Source of the DNA: Streptomyces sp. MJM8645
Lineage (GTDB): Bacteria > Actinomycetota > Actinomycetes > Streptomycetales > Streptomycetaceae
Length of the DNA stretch: 64,000 nucleotides
Direction of reading: 5' to 3'
NCBI RefSeq assembly: GCF_001625365.1
Contig: NZ_LJJF01000001.1
Span: forward strand, 2,232,001-2,296,000
Shown here: positions 34,528 to 44,515 of the stretch, one piece after another
How positions within the stretch are numbered: position 1 is the stretch's first letter
Layout of the letters: each line of letters begins with the position of its first letter
Program-made: the position numbers and the translations under genes
The notes under the pieces: model-generated
The model's database searches: none
Told to the model about the DNA's origin: nothing
The model's input: the letters and a program-made list of their open reading frames with translations, nothing else

Positions 34528-36018
34528 TTACAGCGGGTGGCGCTGCGACTCCAGCTTCAGGCCCTCCTCGTCGAGCGGGCCGAACGGCGGGATCTGCTGC
34601 TTCTTGCCGAGCGAGCGGGCGGCGTCCTGGTCGCCCAGGCCGGCCCACTCCAGCACCTTGGCGGTCGCCTCCGCCGACTGCGCGGCCGGCAACTGGCCGA
34701 TGTTGGAGCCGTGGTTGCCGCCCGGCACGGTGTAGACGTAGCTGTCGTCACTGCCCCGGCCGAGCTTGAACGGCTTGGCGCCCCACGGGTCGTTGCCGCC
34801 GTAGACGTAGATGATCCGCTCGGCGTCGTGCTTCACCCAGCGGTCGATGTCCCGCATCGCGTTCGGGTTGAAGGAGATCGGGATGTCCTTCGGCACGTAC
34901 GACCGGGCCGAGTACAGCTCCTTGTAGTCGTAGTGCAGCACGCCCTTGAGGTGCGAGACGTCGAAGAACGGCGCACCCAGCTCGGTCGCGGCCTGGTAGT
35001 AGTACGCGGTGTACTTCGCCAGCGACTGGTCGCTGTTGCCGGTGATGCCGGACTGCGAGTCGAACCACGCGTACAGCGCGTCGTCGGTCGCGGTGGCCGC
35101 GGCCGGGACCTTGGCGCAGTCCGCCTCGGTGCTGTACTGCCAGAACGCCCAGACCACGTCGAGCACGCCCGCCTCGTACGCCCGGTCCGGCGTGCCGAGG
35201 GTGTTGAAGGTCGAGCCGGCGGCCTTGTTGTCGGCCACGTAGCGGGTCTCCAGGCGGTCGCGGCGCACCAGCAGCTCGCGCTGGGCGGCGTTCAGCGCGG
35301 CCCGGCACTCGGGGGTGCCGACGGTGCGGAAGAAGTTGGTGTAGGCCGCGTAGTCGTTGACGTCGGTGTTGTTCGGCGCCACGTACGCGATCGTGCCCGC
35401 GACGTCGTCCGGGTAGAAGCGGCGGAAGTAGGTGGAGGACATGCCGCCCTTGCTGGCGCCGGTGGAGAGCCACTCCTGCTGGTAGATCCGCTTGAGCGCG
35501 GTCACCAGCCGGTGCGAGTCGGCGGCCTGCTGGCGGATGCCGGCCTTGGACCAGTCCGCCGGCTCGGGGCGCGACGGGGTGAAGTACCGGTACTCGATGG
35601 ACACCTGGTTGCCGTCCACCAGCCGGGTCGGCTCGGTGCGCGACGGGTTGGTGCCCAGCGTGTAGCCGTTGGTGTAGAAGACGGTCGGGCGGTCGTAGCC
35701 CCGGTGCAGCACGCTGAAGCGCTGCTGGAAGGTGCCCAGCCAGGGGCGGAAGTGGTCGATCGGCTGGGTGTAGGTGAGCAGGAAGTAGCGGTGACCGGTG
35801 GTGGTCGGCTTCTCCTCGGTGATCGTCACCCCGGGGATCGCCGCCAGGCGGTCCTTGATGTCGGCATTCGGGTCGTCGGCGGGGCTCCGGCCGTGGGCGG
35901 CCTCGGCGGCGCCGGCGCCCTGGGCACCGGCGGCCAGCGCCGGGGTCGCCAGGCCGCCGAGCGCGAGCAGCGGTATCAGCAGGACGGAAACCAGCAGCCT
36001 TCGCAGCGTGGTGGTCAT
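34528..36018 (-). CDS. Secreted S37-family (PS-10) prolyl aminopeptidase-like serine peptidase
   Basis: The 496-residue precursor has a clear signal peptide (TLRRLLVSVLLIPLLALGGLATPALA, about 4-29). The alpha/beta-hydrolase core carries STGASKGGM with the nucleophile Ser189, and a late GGNHG may supply the catalytic His. Family S37 includes the Streptomyces mobaraensis prolyl tri/tetrapeptidyl aminopeptidase, which trims peptides outside the cell. GGAGAG lies before ATG 36018. Expected to act extracellularly in protein use. Confidence 0.88.
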   Translation of the reverse strand: MTTTLRRLLVSVLLIPLLALGGLATPALAAGAQGAGAAEAAHGRSPADDPNADIKDRLAAIPGVTITEEKPTTTGHRYFLLTYTQPIDHFRPWLGTFQQRFSVLHRGYDRPTVFYTNGYTLGTNPSRTEPTRLVDGNQVSIEYRYFTPSRPEPADWSKAGIRQQAADSHRLVTALKRIYQQEWLSTGASKGGMSSTYFRRFYPDDVAGTIAYVAPNNTDVNDYAAYTNFFRTVGTPECRAALNAAQRELLVRRDRLETRYVADNKAAGSTFNTLGTPDRAYEAGVLDVVWAFWQYSTEADCAKVPAAATATDDALYAWFDSQSGITGNSDQSLAKYTAYYYQAATELGAPFFDVSHLKGVLHYDYKELYSARSYVPKDIPISFNPNAMRDIDRWVKHDAERIIYVYGGNDPWGAKPFKLGRGSDDSYVYTVPGGNHGSNIGQLPAAQSAEATAKVLEWAGLGDQDAARSLGKKQQIPPFGPLDEEGLKLESQRHPL

Positions 36019-36110
36019 CAACTCTCCATTGGTCACACGGATATGACTGCCGCTCTGCCGGGACGACAGTGCGGCGGGGGTGGTGCGCCGGCCGCCTGGT
36101 GGACGGCCGA

Positions 36111-36141
36111 ATGGGCCACCCGCCGTTCGCGGGTGGCCCAT
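36111..36141. terminator. Hairpin between two protease genes
   Basis: A 13-bp perfect stem (36111-36123 with 36129-36141), downstream of the S1 protease and upstream of the S37 peptidase on the minus strand. Confidence 0.6.
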
Positions 36142-36261
36142 CGGGGATCGGTGCTGGTCAGCGGGGTCGCCCCGGTTCCGTCACGACGTGGCGGTCGGGC
36201 GCGGGGCGGCGGTCAGGCCAGGTCGGATCAGCTCAGGTCAGGGCCGTCGTGACGGTTCAGG

Positions 36262-37176
36262 TCAGGGCCGGACCAGGGTGCAGCCGGGCAGGGTGAGGTC
36301 GAACCGGTTGCCGGCGGCGAAGCAGGCCGGGATGCCGTAGGTCTCCTGGGCGTAGCCGATGCCCTGGTGCACCGTCACCGAGCCGTTCTCGTCGACCTCA
36401 CACGGGTTGTCGAGGGTGCAGGACTCGCCGCTCTCGTTGATCGTGTTGTTGACCGCGACCACCTGCCCGGTGTTCGCGTCCACCACCGGCGAGCCGGAGG
36501 TACCGCCGATCACGTTGCAGCCGGAGGTGTAGCGGACCGAGTCCTTGAAGGTCCAGTCCGCCTCGTTCAACTGGTAGGCGAAGCCGTCGATCGAGCAGGA
36601 GTAGATCTTCTTCCAGTAGCCCGAGACGACCTTGATCGAGGTGCCCTGCGTGGGGTGGGCGGCGGAGATGGTCAACGGGGCGATCCCGTACCGGGACTGG
36701 ATCGAGGCGTAGCTGGTGTTCAGCTGGTAGATCGACACGTCGGTGTCGGTCATGGCGCCGTAGACCACCTTGGTCGCGCGCAGGGTGCCGAGCCCGCTGC
36801 CGCTGGAGCTGAGGAGGGTGAAGGTCCGGCTGGAGGGCTGGTTGAGGATCACCTCGCCGGGGCCGGGCATGCCGGACTCCAGGCAGTGGCCGTTGGACAG
36901 GACGAGGGCCGGGTCGCTCGCGGCCGAGCCTGGCATCCGGACCAGCGAACCGGAACAGTTGTTGAGGGCCACCGTCCCGGCGAAGTTGACGGCGCGGGGG
37001 GCCGCCTTGGTGTCGGTGACCTGGGCCTGGGCGCTCAGGGACTGGCCGTCCTGGGCCGCGACGGACACGGCGGCGGGGGCCTCCGCGGTGGCGGCCTGGG
37101 CCGGGAGGGCGCCGGCGAGGGCGGTTGCTCCGGCGACCAGGACGGTGGCGAGCATGCCTATGAGCGGCTTCTTCAT
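36262..37176 (-). CDS. Secreted trypsin-like serine protease (S1)
   Basis: The 304-residue precursor has a signal peptide ending near AQA (26-28). The chymotrypsin-type triad is visible: His97 in LSNGHC, Asp146 in DTDVSIY, and Ser228 in GGTSGSPVV. Cys pairs near 74/98 and 194/220 suggest disulphides. The order fits secreted glutamyl-endopeptidase-like or trypsin-like enzymes; specificity is not certain. GAGAGG six bases before ATG 37176 supports the start. Confidence 0.9.
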   Translation of the reverse strand: MKKPLIGMLATVLVAGATALAGALPAQAATAEAPAAVSVAAQDGQSLSAQAQVTDTKAAPRAVNFAGTVALNNCSGSLVRMPGSAASDPALVLSNGHCLESGMPGPGEVILNQPSSRTFTLLSSSGSGLGTLRATKVVYGAMTDTDVSIYQLNTSYASIQSRYGIAPLTISAAHPTQGTSIKVVSGYWKKIYSCSIDGFAYQLNEADWTFKDSVRYTSGCNVIGGTSGSPVVDANTGQVVAVNNTINESGESCTLDNPCEVDENGSVTVHQGIGYAQETYGIPACFAAGNRFDLTLPGCTLVRP

Positions 37177-37401
37177 GAGAGACCTCTCGGTGTGGGGGTG
37201 CACCAAAGCTGTCGCGGACATGACTCACTGTCAAGAGTCAAGACGACACCAAGAAAGCACTTCGGCCGCAATGGCTCGTTCGCGCGGTGGCGGCGGTCCG
37301 CCGGCCCCTCCCTTCGCACGGCCGATCGCGTCAACCCGCCCCACGGCCCCCGTCCGCCACGTACTGTGGCGACATCGGACGGGTGACCACAGGGGGCAGG
37401 A

Positions 37402-38277
37402 GTGACTACCGAGTACCGCAGCGACGCGCCGTCGGAGCCCACGGGGGCGGGCGGGCGGTTGCTCGCCGTGAGCGACCTGCACATCTCCTACCAGGAGAAC
37501 CGCGACCTGGTGGAGAAGATCCGGCCCACCACCCCCGACGACTGGCTGCTCGTCGCCGGAGACGTCGCCGAACTCACCACCAGCGTCGAGTGGGCGCTCG
37601 GACTGCTCGCCGAACGCTTCGCCCGCGTGGTGTGGGCCCCCGGCAACCACGAGCTGTGGACCCACCCCGAGGACCCGGTGCAGCTGCGCGGCGTGGCCCG
37701 CTACGACCACCTGGTCGACCTCTGCCGGAACCTCGGCGTGCTCACCCCCGAGGACCCGTACCCGCTCTGGCAGGGCGCCGGCGGACCGGTCCGCATCGCC
37801 CCGCTCTTCCTCCTGTACGACTACTCCTTCCGCGCGCCGGGCACGACCACCAAGGAGGAGTCCCTGGCGGCCGCCTACGAGAGCGGCATCGTCTGCGCGG
37901 ACGAGCGGATGCTCCACCCGGACCCGTTCCCGGACCGCGACTCCTGGTGCCGCGAGCGCGTCCGGCTGACCGAGCAGCGGCTGGCGGCCTGCGACCCGGA
38001 CGTACCGCTCGTCCTGGTCAACCACTACCCGCTGGTCCGCCACCCCACCGAGATCCTCTGGTACCCCGAGTTCGCCCAGTGGTGCGGCACCGAACTGACC
38101 GCGGACTGGCACCGCCGCTTCAACACCGCGGCGATGATCTACGGCCATCTGCACATCCCCCGCAAGACCAGCTACGACGGCGTCCCGTTCGAGGAGGTCT
38201 CGCTCGGCTACCCGCGCGAGTGGCGCAAGCGCGGGCTGCCGGAGCCGCTGCTGCGCGAGGTCTTCCCGCAGGCGTAG
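37402..38277 (+). CDS. Calcineurin-like metallophosphoesterase
   Basis: The 291-residue protein has the full set of metal-binding motifs: SDLHIS, GDVAE, GNHELW, a late NHYPL and GHLHI. It is therefore a two-metal phosphoesterase; homologues in Streptomyces are usually next to the Sfp-type transferase gene, and here that gene is 8 kb away. GTG 37402 follows AGGGGG at a short distance. Substrate unknown; a phosphodiester of small size or a pantetheine-related compound is possible. Confidence 0.9.
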   Translation: MTTEYRSDAPSEPTGAGGRLLAVSDLHISYQENRDLVEKIRPTTPDDWLLVAGDVAELTTSVEWALGLLAERFARVVWAPGNHELWTHPEDPVQLRGVARYDHLVDLCRNLGVLTPEDPYPLWQGAGGPVRIAPLFLLYDYSFRAPGTTTKEESLAAAYESGIVCADERMLHPDPFPDRDSWCRERVRLTEQRLAACDPDVPLVLVNHYPLVRHPTEILWYPEFAQWCGTELTADWHRRFNTAAMIYGHLHIPRKTSYDGVPFEEVSLGYPREWRKRGLPEPLLREVFPQA

Positions 38278-38286
38278 GTACGCGCT

Positions 38287-38317
38287 GCCCCGCCGCCGGA
38301 CCGTCCGGCGGCGGGGC
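38287..38317. terminator. Convergent hairpin terminator
   Basis: Perfect 14-bp stem (38287-38300 with 38304-38317) and a three-base loop between the phosphoesterase (+) and the Clp gene (-). Confidence 0.8.
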
Positions 38318-38331
38318 AGATCTCCGACGGA

Positions 38332-40872
<2,541 letters not shown>

Positions 40873-40987
40873 GGAGGATCACCTCTCCCAAGCGGTGTGC
40901 AGCCACCCAAACACAGCCCACCCCACCCCGCCTCCCGAACCCCGGCCCCTCCCGCACGGGCGCCGGCACGCCCGTCGACGCACGCGG

Positions 40988-41545
40988 TCAGCTCTGGGCG
41001 GCGTCCAGCAGGTCGTCGAACGCGGCGGCCACCGCGATGGCCTTGCCGATGTCCCTGGGGGTGGCCTCCGGGTTCGGCCCGCCGTACCAGACGTTGGCCT
41101 GCACCTGGTACTTCGCGATGTAGTCGACCGCCTGGTCGGAGGCCAGGCCCGGGTAGCCGGCCGCCACGTCGTTGAACATGTGGTCGATCCACGGGGCGGC
41201 GAAGCGGATGACGTCGATGACGTAGGGCTTGAACTCGTCGCTGTAGGTCGCGCAGAACAGCACCTGATGACCGTCGTTGACGAGCGCGACCCGCAGGTCG
41301 TGGACCGTCCCGAGGCGGTTCTCCCAGTAGGGCGCCTCGATGCAGGCCTTCTCGGCGCGCTCCAGGAAGACGGCGGGCCCGGTCGGCTGGATGACCGGTG
41401 CGATCAGGGTGAACTCCGACCGGTTCACCGCCCGCAGGCCGACGCCCTCGGTCTGCTGACGGGGGCTCTGGAAGGCCTTGGCGATCTCCTCGACCGACAC
41501 GTCCGGTGAGATCGGCTGGTAGGTCGACGGGTCGAAGTCGTACAT
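40988..41545 (-). CDS. Unknown 185-residue protein associated with the DyP peroxidase
   Basis: The protein has a strand-rich first half ([13 protein letters not shown], then [27 protein letters not shown]) that resembles the dimeric alpha/beta-barrel (ferredoxin-like) fold also used by DyP peroxidases, followed by helices with WIDHMFNDV and [13 protein letters not shown]. No haem ligand is obvious. AAAGGA seven bases before ATG 41545 gives a good start. It is downstream of the peroxidase in the same direction, so it may be a partner or substrate-delivery protein. The fold assignment is inference. Confidence 0.6.
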   Translation of the reverse strand: MYDFDPSTYQPISPDVSVEEIAKAFQSPRQQTEGVGLRAVNRSEFTLIAPVIQPTGPAVFLERAEKACIEAPYWENRLGTVHDLRVALVNDGHQVLFCATYSDEFKPYVIDVIRFAAPWIDHMFNDVAAGYPGLASDQAVDYIAKYQVQANVWYGGPNPEATPRDIGKAIAVAAAFDDLLDAAQS

Positions 41546-41568
41546 CTGGATTCCTTTCGGGCGAAGCG

Positions 41569-41774
41569 TCAGGACGGGTCGGGAAGCACGTCGGCGGCCG
41601 AGGCCGGCTCGGCGCGGCGCTGGCCGTTCAGCTCGTGGCGCAGCACCGACGAGCGCCGGCACACCTCCTTACGGATGGTCTGGACTGCTGGAGGTGCCGG
41701 TCGAAGTCCGGCTCCGGCGGCACGAGATCGGGTGAGTACCGCACGGGGGTGAAGTCCTTCTCGGGCAGGGTCAC
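41569..41774 (-). pseudogene. Small coupled ORF with a frameshift between DyP and its partner
   Basis: GTG 41774 overlaps the DyP stop (GTGA). Reading starts MTLPEKDFTPVRYSPDLVPP and continues to FDRHLQQ. In that frame it ends early (stop at 41628) with low-quality Arg/Cys-rich residues, whereas the next frame continues as VQTIRKEVCRRSSVLRHELN to a stop at 41569. Both halves have high GC at third positions, so about 68 residues were probably encoded before an indel near 41685. A sequencing error would restore the gene. Function unknown. Confidence 0.6.
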
Positions 41775-43156
41775 CCGTCGTCCTCCGATGTCGATGAGTG
41801 CGGCGCGGCGGACGGGCCGCCGGCCGGGTCCGGCAGTGCGGTGAGCCAGGCGATCGCGGCGAGGCCGGGCAGGAAGCAGTACTCGCCGCCGCGCACGGTC
41901 ACGAACCGGGGCAACCCGGTGAGCCGGCGCCGGACCGGGCGGGCCGGGATGGTGTGCACACCGGCGCCGCCGCTGTTGCCGACCAGCGGGTCCTGCTCGG
42001 GGCCGAGGCCGGCGAAGTCGCCGTCGTTGAGCCACACCTGCTGCACGAACTCGAACTGCCTGGACAGGCTGGCGCCCATGAAGATGAAGATGATCCCGCG
42101 CTCCACGCCGTCGTCCTCCAAGGCCCCGGCCGGCAGCAGCGGACCGTACGCCGCGCCGCGCCGCAACACCCGGTGGATGCCGGTCTCGACCACGGTGTCC
42201 GCCAGGCCGTCCCTCGGATTGGCCCGCCGGATGTGCGCGCCGCGCGGGACGAGCAGGCCCCGCGGGTCGTCGTGGTAGCGGAAGTCGTTGTTGCGCGTCG
42301 GATCGGCGCCCAGGTCCGGATCGTCGTGCTCCGGCGCCAACGCCAGCGGCGCACCGCTGCGCCAGCGGCCGACGATCTTGGCTGCGAGCAGTTCCTCGTC
42401 CTCGGGCGAGCGGGCCTGGTCCCGCAGGTACCTGCGGAACGCGGCCACGTCCGCATGCATCTGACGGAAGGCCAGGTAGCAGCCGTTGCGGCCGAGCACG
42501 TCCGGCGCGGGCCCCGCCGGCGCCGCCCCGGACTCATCCGGGTAGCCGAAGAGGAACTCGCCGGGCTGGACGGCGTCCTGGCCGGGCAGCGGCCGCTCGG
42601 CGCTGCCGAGCAGGTACGGGCTGGAGATGCCGTCCCGGAACCCGAAGTGCTCGCGCCCGGTGACTGGGGAACCGACATCGAGCCGGTAGACCAGGCTCAC
42701 CCCGGCCAGCCGGCCAGCCGCCGCCACCGGCTCGTGGAGCCCCTCGGAGGCCGTCGCGATGATCACCACCCCGATGTGCACGTCGGGGCCGCCCAGCGGC
42801 GGGGGCCAGTTACCGGGGTCGCTGGCACCGAGATCTCCCAGCACCTCCTTCCGGGCGGCCATGCCGGCCCGGAACTCCGGGGAGAACGAGGCCAGCGAAT
42901 CCGGCGGCACACCCAACCGGGCCAGCCCCCGGTACGTGAAGGCGACATTGAGGGTGAACGGGCGGGGCCGCTCCCAGTCCGCCGCGCTGGTGACCTCCGG
43001 CAGGACCTCGCGCAGCGACCGCTTCGCCGCGGCCGGGTCGTCGATCCGGTAGAGCAGGTAGACACCGTGGTAGACGTCCGGACGACGCCGCAGCACGGTG
43101 CCCTGGATGTCCTCCAGCTCCAACGTCGGCACCGCACCGGCGGTGGGCCCACTCAC
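41771..43156 (-). CDS. Dye-decolorizing (DyP-type) haem peroxidase
   Basis: The 461-residue enzyme has the DyP hallmark GFRDG (172-176, distal Asp175) and the proximal haem His308 in PRGAHIRRANPR. Another family motif, GIIFIFMGASLSRQFEFVQQVW, follows. There is no twin-arginine signal, so it is probably cytosolic and belongs to the longer C/D-like DyP types. No encapsulin gene is near. GTG 43156 lacks its own ribosome site but overlaps by four bases the stop of a 12-codon ORF with an excellent ribosome site, so expression is probably by translational coupling. Confidence 0.9.
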   Translation of the reverse strand: MSGPTAGAVPTLELEDIQGTVLRRRPDVYHGVYLLYRIDDPAAAKRSLREVLPEVTSAADWERPRPFTLNVAFTYRGLARLGVPPDSLASFSPEFRAGMAARKEVLGDLGASDPGNWPPPLGGPDVHIGVVIIATASEGLHEPVAAAGRLAGVSLVYRLDVGSPVTGREHFGFRDGISSPYLLGSAERPLPGQDAVQPGEFLFGYPDESGAAPAGPAPDVLGRNGCYLAFRQMHADVAAFRRYLRDQARSPEDEELLAAKIVGRWRSGAPLALAPEHDDPDLGADPTRNNDFRYHDDPRGLLVPRGAHIRRANPRDGLADTVVETGIHRVLRRGAAYGPLLPAGALEDDGVERGIIFIFMGASLSRQFEFVQQVWLNDGDFAGLGPEQDPLVGNSGGAGVHTIPARPVRRRLTGLPRFVTVRGGEYCFLPGLAAIAWLTALPDPAGGPSAAPHSSTSEDDG

Positions 43157-43191
43157 CCGCGCGGGGCGAACGGTCGGAGGGTCAGGGGCAT
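43153..43191 (-). CDS. 12-residue leader peptide coupled to the DyP gene
   Basis: MPLTLRPFAPRG begins at ATG 43191 with GAGGAG six bases upstream, the best ribosome site of the locus, and ends with TGA overlapping the DyP GTG start (GTGA). Ribosomes ending here can restart on DyP. It is either a leader that sets DyP expression or the remains of a longer start. Its sequence gives no hint of attenuation by a particular amino acid. Confidence 0.55.
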   Translation of the reverse strand: MPLTLRPFAPRG

Positions 43192-43455
43192 GGCGGCCTC
43201 CTCAGCACAGTCACAAACCTGCGCACACTGTGCAATGCGGACATCGCCCACAGTGGGAGTTCACACAGCGTGTCGAGCCGGCGATCTCACGCCGGAACCA
43301 CCAGGCAGATCACAGCCGCGGGAAGGATTCCGGCCGCCGACACTCGAAGGCCGTGGAGTCGGCCGCCCTGGAGGCTCCAGCCGCAGGAGCTGCGGCGTGA
43401 CGTGTTCTCGATGTTCTTCGATCTCGGCGCGGACCCGCGGCGCACTGAGGCCCCA
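43157..43455. other. Intergenic region upstream of the DyP operon
   Basis: Apart from the leader ORF, I see the small palindrome GCACA-C-TGTGC (about 43222-43232), about 30 bases upstream of the leader start, a possible operator. No other gene is supported. Confidence 0.35.
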
Positions 43456-43686
43456 CTAGACGATGTGGACCCGCTCAAGGACTCCATCCTTGTCCCGAAG
43501 GAGCAACTCCTTGCCCTCAGCCATCTGCTGGGCGAGGAAGCCGTAGACCTGGACCGACCGGTTGATCGCATCGGTCTTGGAAAGTCCAGTAGCCAAGGTG
43601 AGGTCAGCCAGCGCTCGAACGGCTGCACCAATCAACGTGATGCTGAACCGCTCACTCGGCGCCCCTGCACTCTTTGAGTCGGTCAC
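43456..43686 (-). CDS. Ribbon-helix-helix-type small regulator
   Basis: The 76-residue protein starts with a beta strand (SERFSITLIGAAVRALADLTLATGLSKTDAINRSVQVYGFL): a strand of alternating residues followed by two helices is the classic RHH/CopG layout, and the C terminus is short and acidic/basic. GTG 43686 is preceded by AGAGG eight bases away. No toxin gene is adjacent, so it may be a lone repressor of an integrated element. Tandem repeats in its promoter (43707-43737) fit autoregulation. Confidence 0.65.
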   Translation of the reverse strand: MTDSKSAGAPSERFSITLIGAAVRALADLTLATGLSKTDAINRSVQVYGFLAQQMAEGKELLLRDKDGVLERVHIV

Positions 43687-43706
43687 TGTTACAGCCTCTC
43701 TGTTAC

Positions 43707-43737
43707 TGAGCGTGCACACCTGACGTGCCTAACGTGC
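43707..43737 (-). promoter_or_regulatory. Tandem GCACGT repeats before the RHH gene
   Basis: On the minus strand GCACGTTAG and GCACGTCAG stand side by side (43720-43737), and GCACGCTCAG follows after four bases (43706-43715). RHH proteins bind such closely spaced direct half-sites cooperatively. Confidence 0.45.
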
Positions 43738-43823
43738 TCCAGCATCTCATGAAGCATCGATGGTGAACCAGATCAACACCAGATTGGTGCACTGTCGGTG
43801 TCTTTGGTTACAGTGTGAGCGCT

Positions 43824-43855
43824 GCCTCCCCGCCGACTACGGCCGGCGGGGAGGC
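43824..43855. terminator. Hairpin in the island
   Basis: Perfect 12-bp stem (43824-43835 with 43844-43855), loop of eight bases, between the divergent small regulator and the short ORF at 43886. No T tract. Confidence 0.55.
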
Positions 43856-43885
43856 GCGTTAGATCACTGACACGAAAGGAATCCG

Positions 43886-43939
43886 ATGGCCACGACGGTC
43901 CATCCAGTTCTAGGCGTCAACCACTCCGGGGCTCCCTAG
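43886..43939 (+). CDS. Possible 17-residue peptide
   Basis: MATTVHPVLGVNHSGAP follows AAAGGA at an ideal five- to six-base spacing. The same region in the +1 frame reads on without start as PDCYRLGLAIEDAAACQEIA to a stop at about 44009, so this could be a longer small protein of about 40 residues broken by one indel. No modification enzymes of a peptide natural-product cluster are close. Low certainty. Confidence 0.3.
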   Translation: MATTVHPVLGVNHSGAP

Positions 43940-44035
43940 CCCGGACTGCTACCGCCTGGGACTTGCGATTGAGGATGCGGCAGCCTGTCAGGAGATCGCC
44001 GATCTCTAGCTGAGGCATCCCAAGAAGGACTCCCA

Positions 44036-44413
44036 GTGACAAACACCGATCCCGCGATGTACGGCGACTCCACCCTCATCGCTCCGTCAGCGAGCGCTGA
44101 GGTCAAGATCTGGACGAGCCAGGAGCGTCCCGTTTCGGCCGAGATGCCCAGCGATGGAGCATCAGTCGAGATCAAGCTCTCGCCGGACATCCACGGACGG
44201 ATGCAGGTGCCTGCCCTCAGCGCCAGTCAGCTGATCGAGATGATCGGTTACACGGTCATCCCGACCGGAGGGGCGCTGCTCATGGTTCGGGAGAGTCACG
44301 ACGTGATGCCCTGGTGGGCAACCCTCGTGCTGACCCTGACCATCGTCGTCGTGCCCGGTGTTAACCGGATCATGTCGCGTAGCAGGACCGCCACGCGGCG
44401 CAGGAAGGTCTGA
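44036..44413 (+). CDS. Hypothetical protein with two C-terminal membrane helices
   Basis: The 125-residue product has a polar N-terminal half, then SQLIEMIGYTVIPTGGALLMV and WWATLVLTLTIVVVPGV as two hydrophobic segments, and a basic RSRTATRRRK tail. AAGGA precedes the GTG at 44036. The family is not recognised. It lies in the accessory island just upstream of the restriction-type gene, separated from it by a hairpin. Confidence 0.55.
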   Translation: MTNTDPAMYGDSTLIAPSASAEVKIWTSQERPVSAEMPSDGASVEIKLSPDIHGRMQVPALSASQLIEMIGYTVIPTGGALLMVRESHDVMPWWATLVLTLTIVVVPGVNRIMSRSRTATRRRKV

Positions 44414-44455
44414 GCCCTCCGCCCGCGCCTATGTAGCCAAGGAACGGTGCCACCC

Positions 44456-44483
44456 AGCGGGTTTCTCTCAGAAGAGACCCGCT
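44456..44483 (+). terminator. Hairpin before the restriction-enzyme gene
   Basis: AGCGGGT (44456-44462) pairs with ACCCGCT (44477-44483), with CTCT/AGAG pairing inside, 40 bases after the membrane protein. Confidence 0.5.
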
Positions 44484-44515
44484 TCACCGCTTCAAGATCT
44501 GGGTGAGAGGTGTCA

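Noticed and set aside
43886..44413. Lasso or lanthipeptide precursor cluster
   Set aside because: No modification enzyme, leader-recognition protein or transporter of such pathways is seen near the short ORF.
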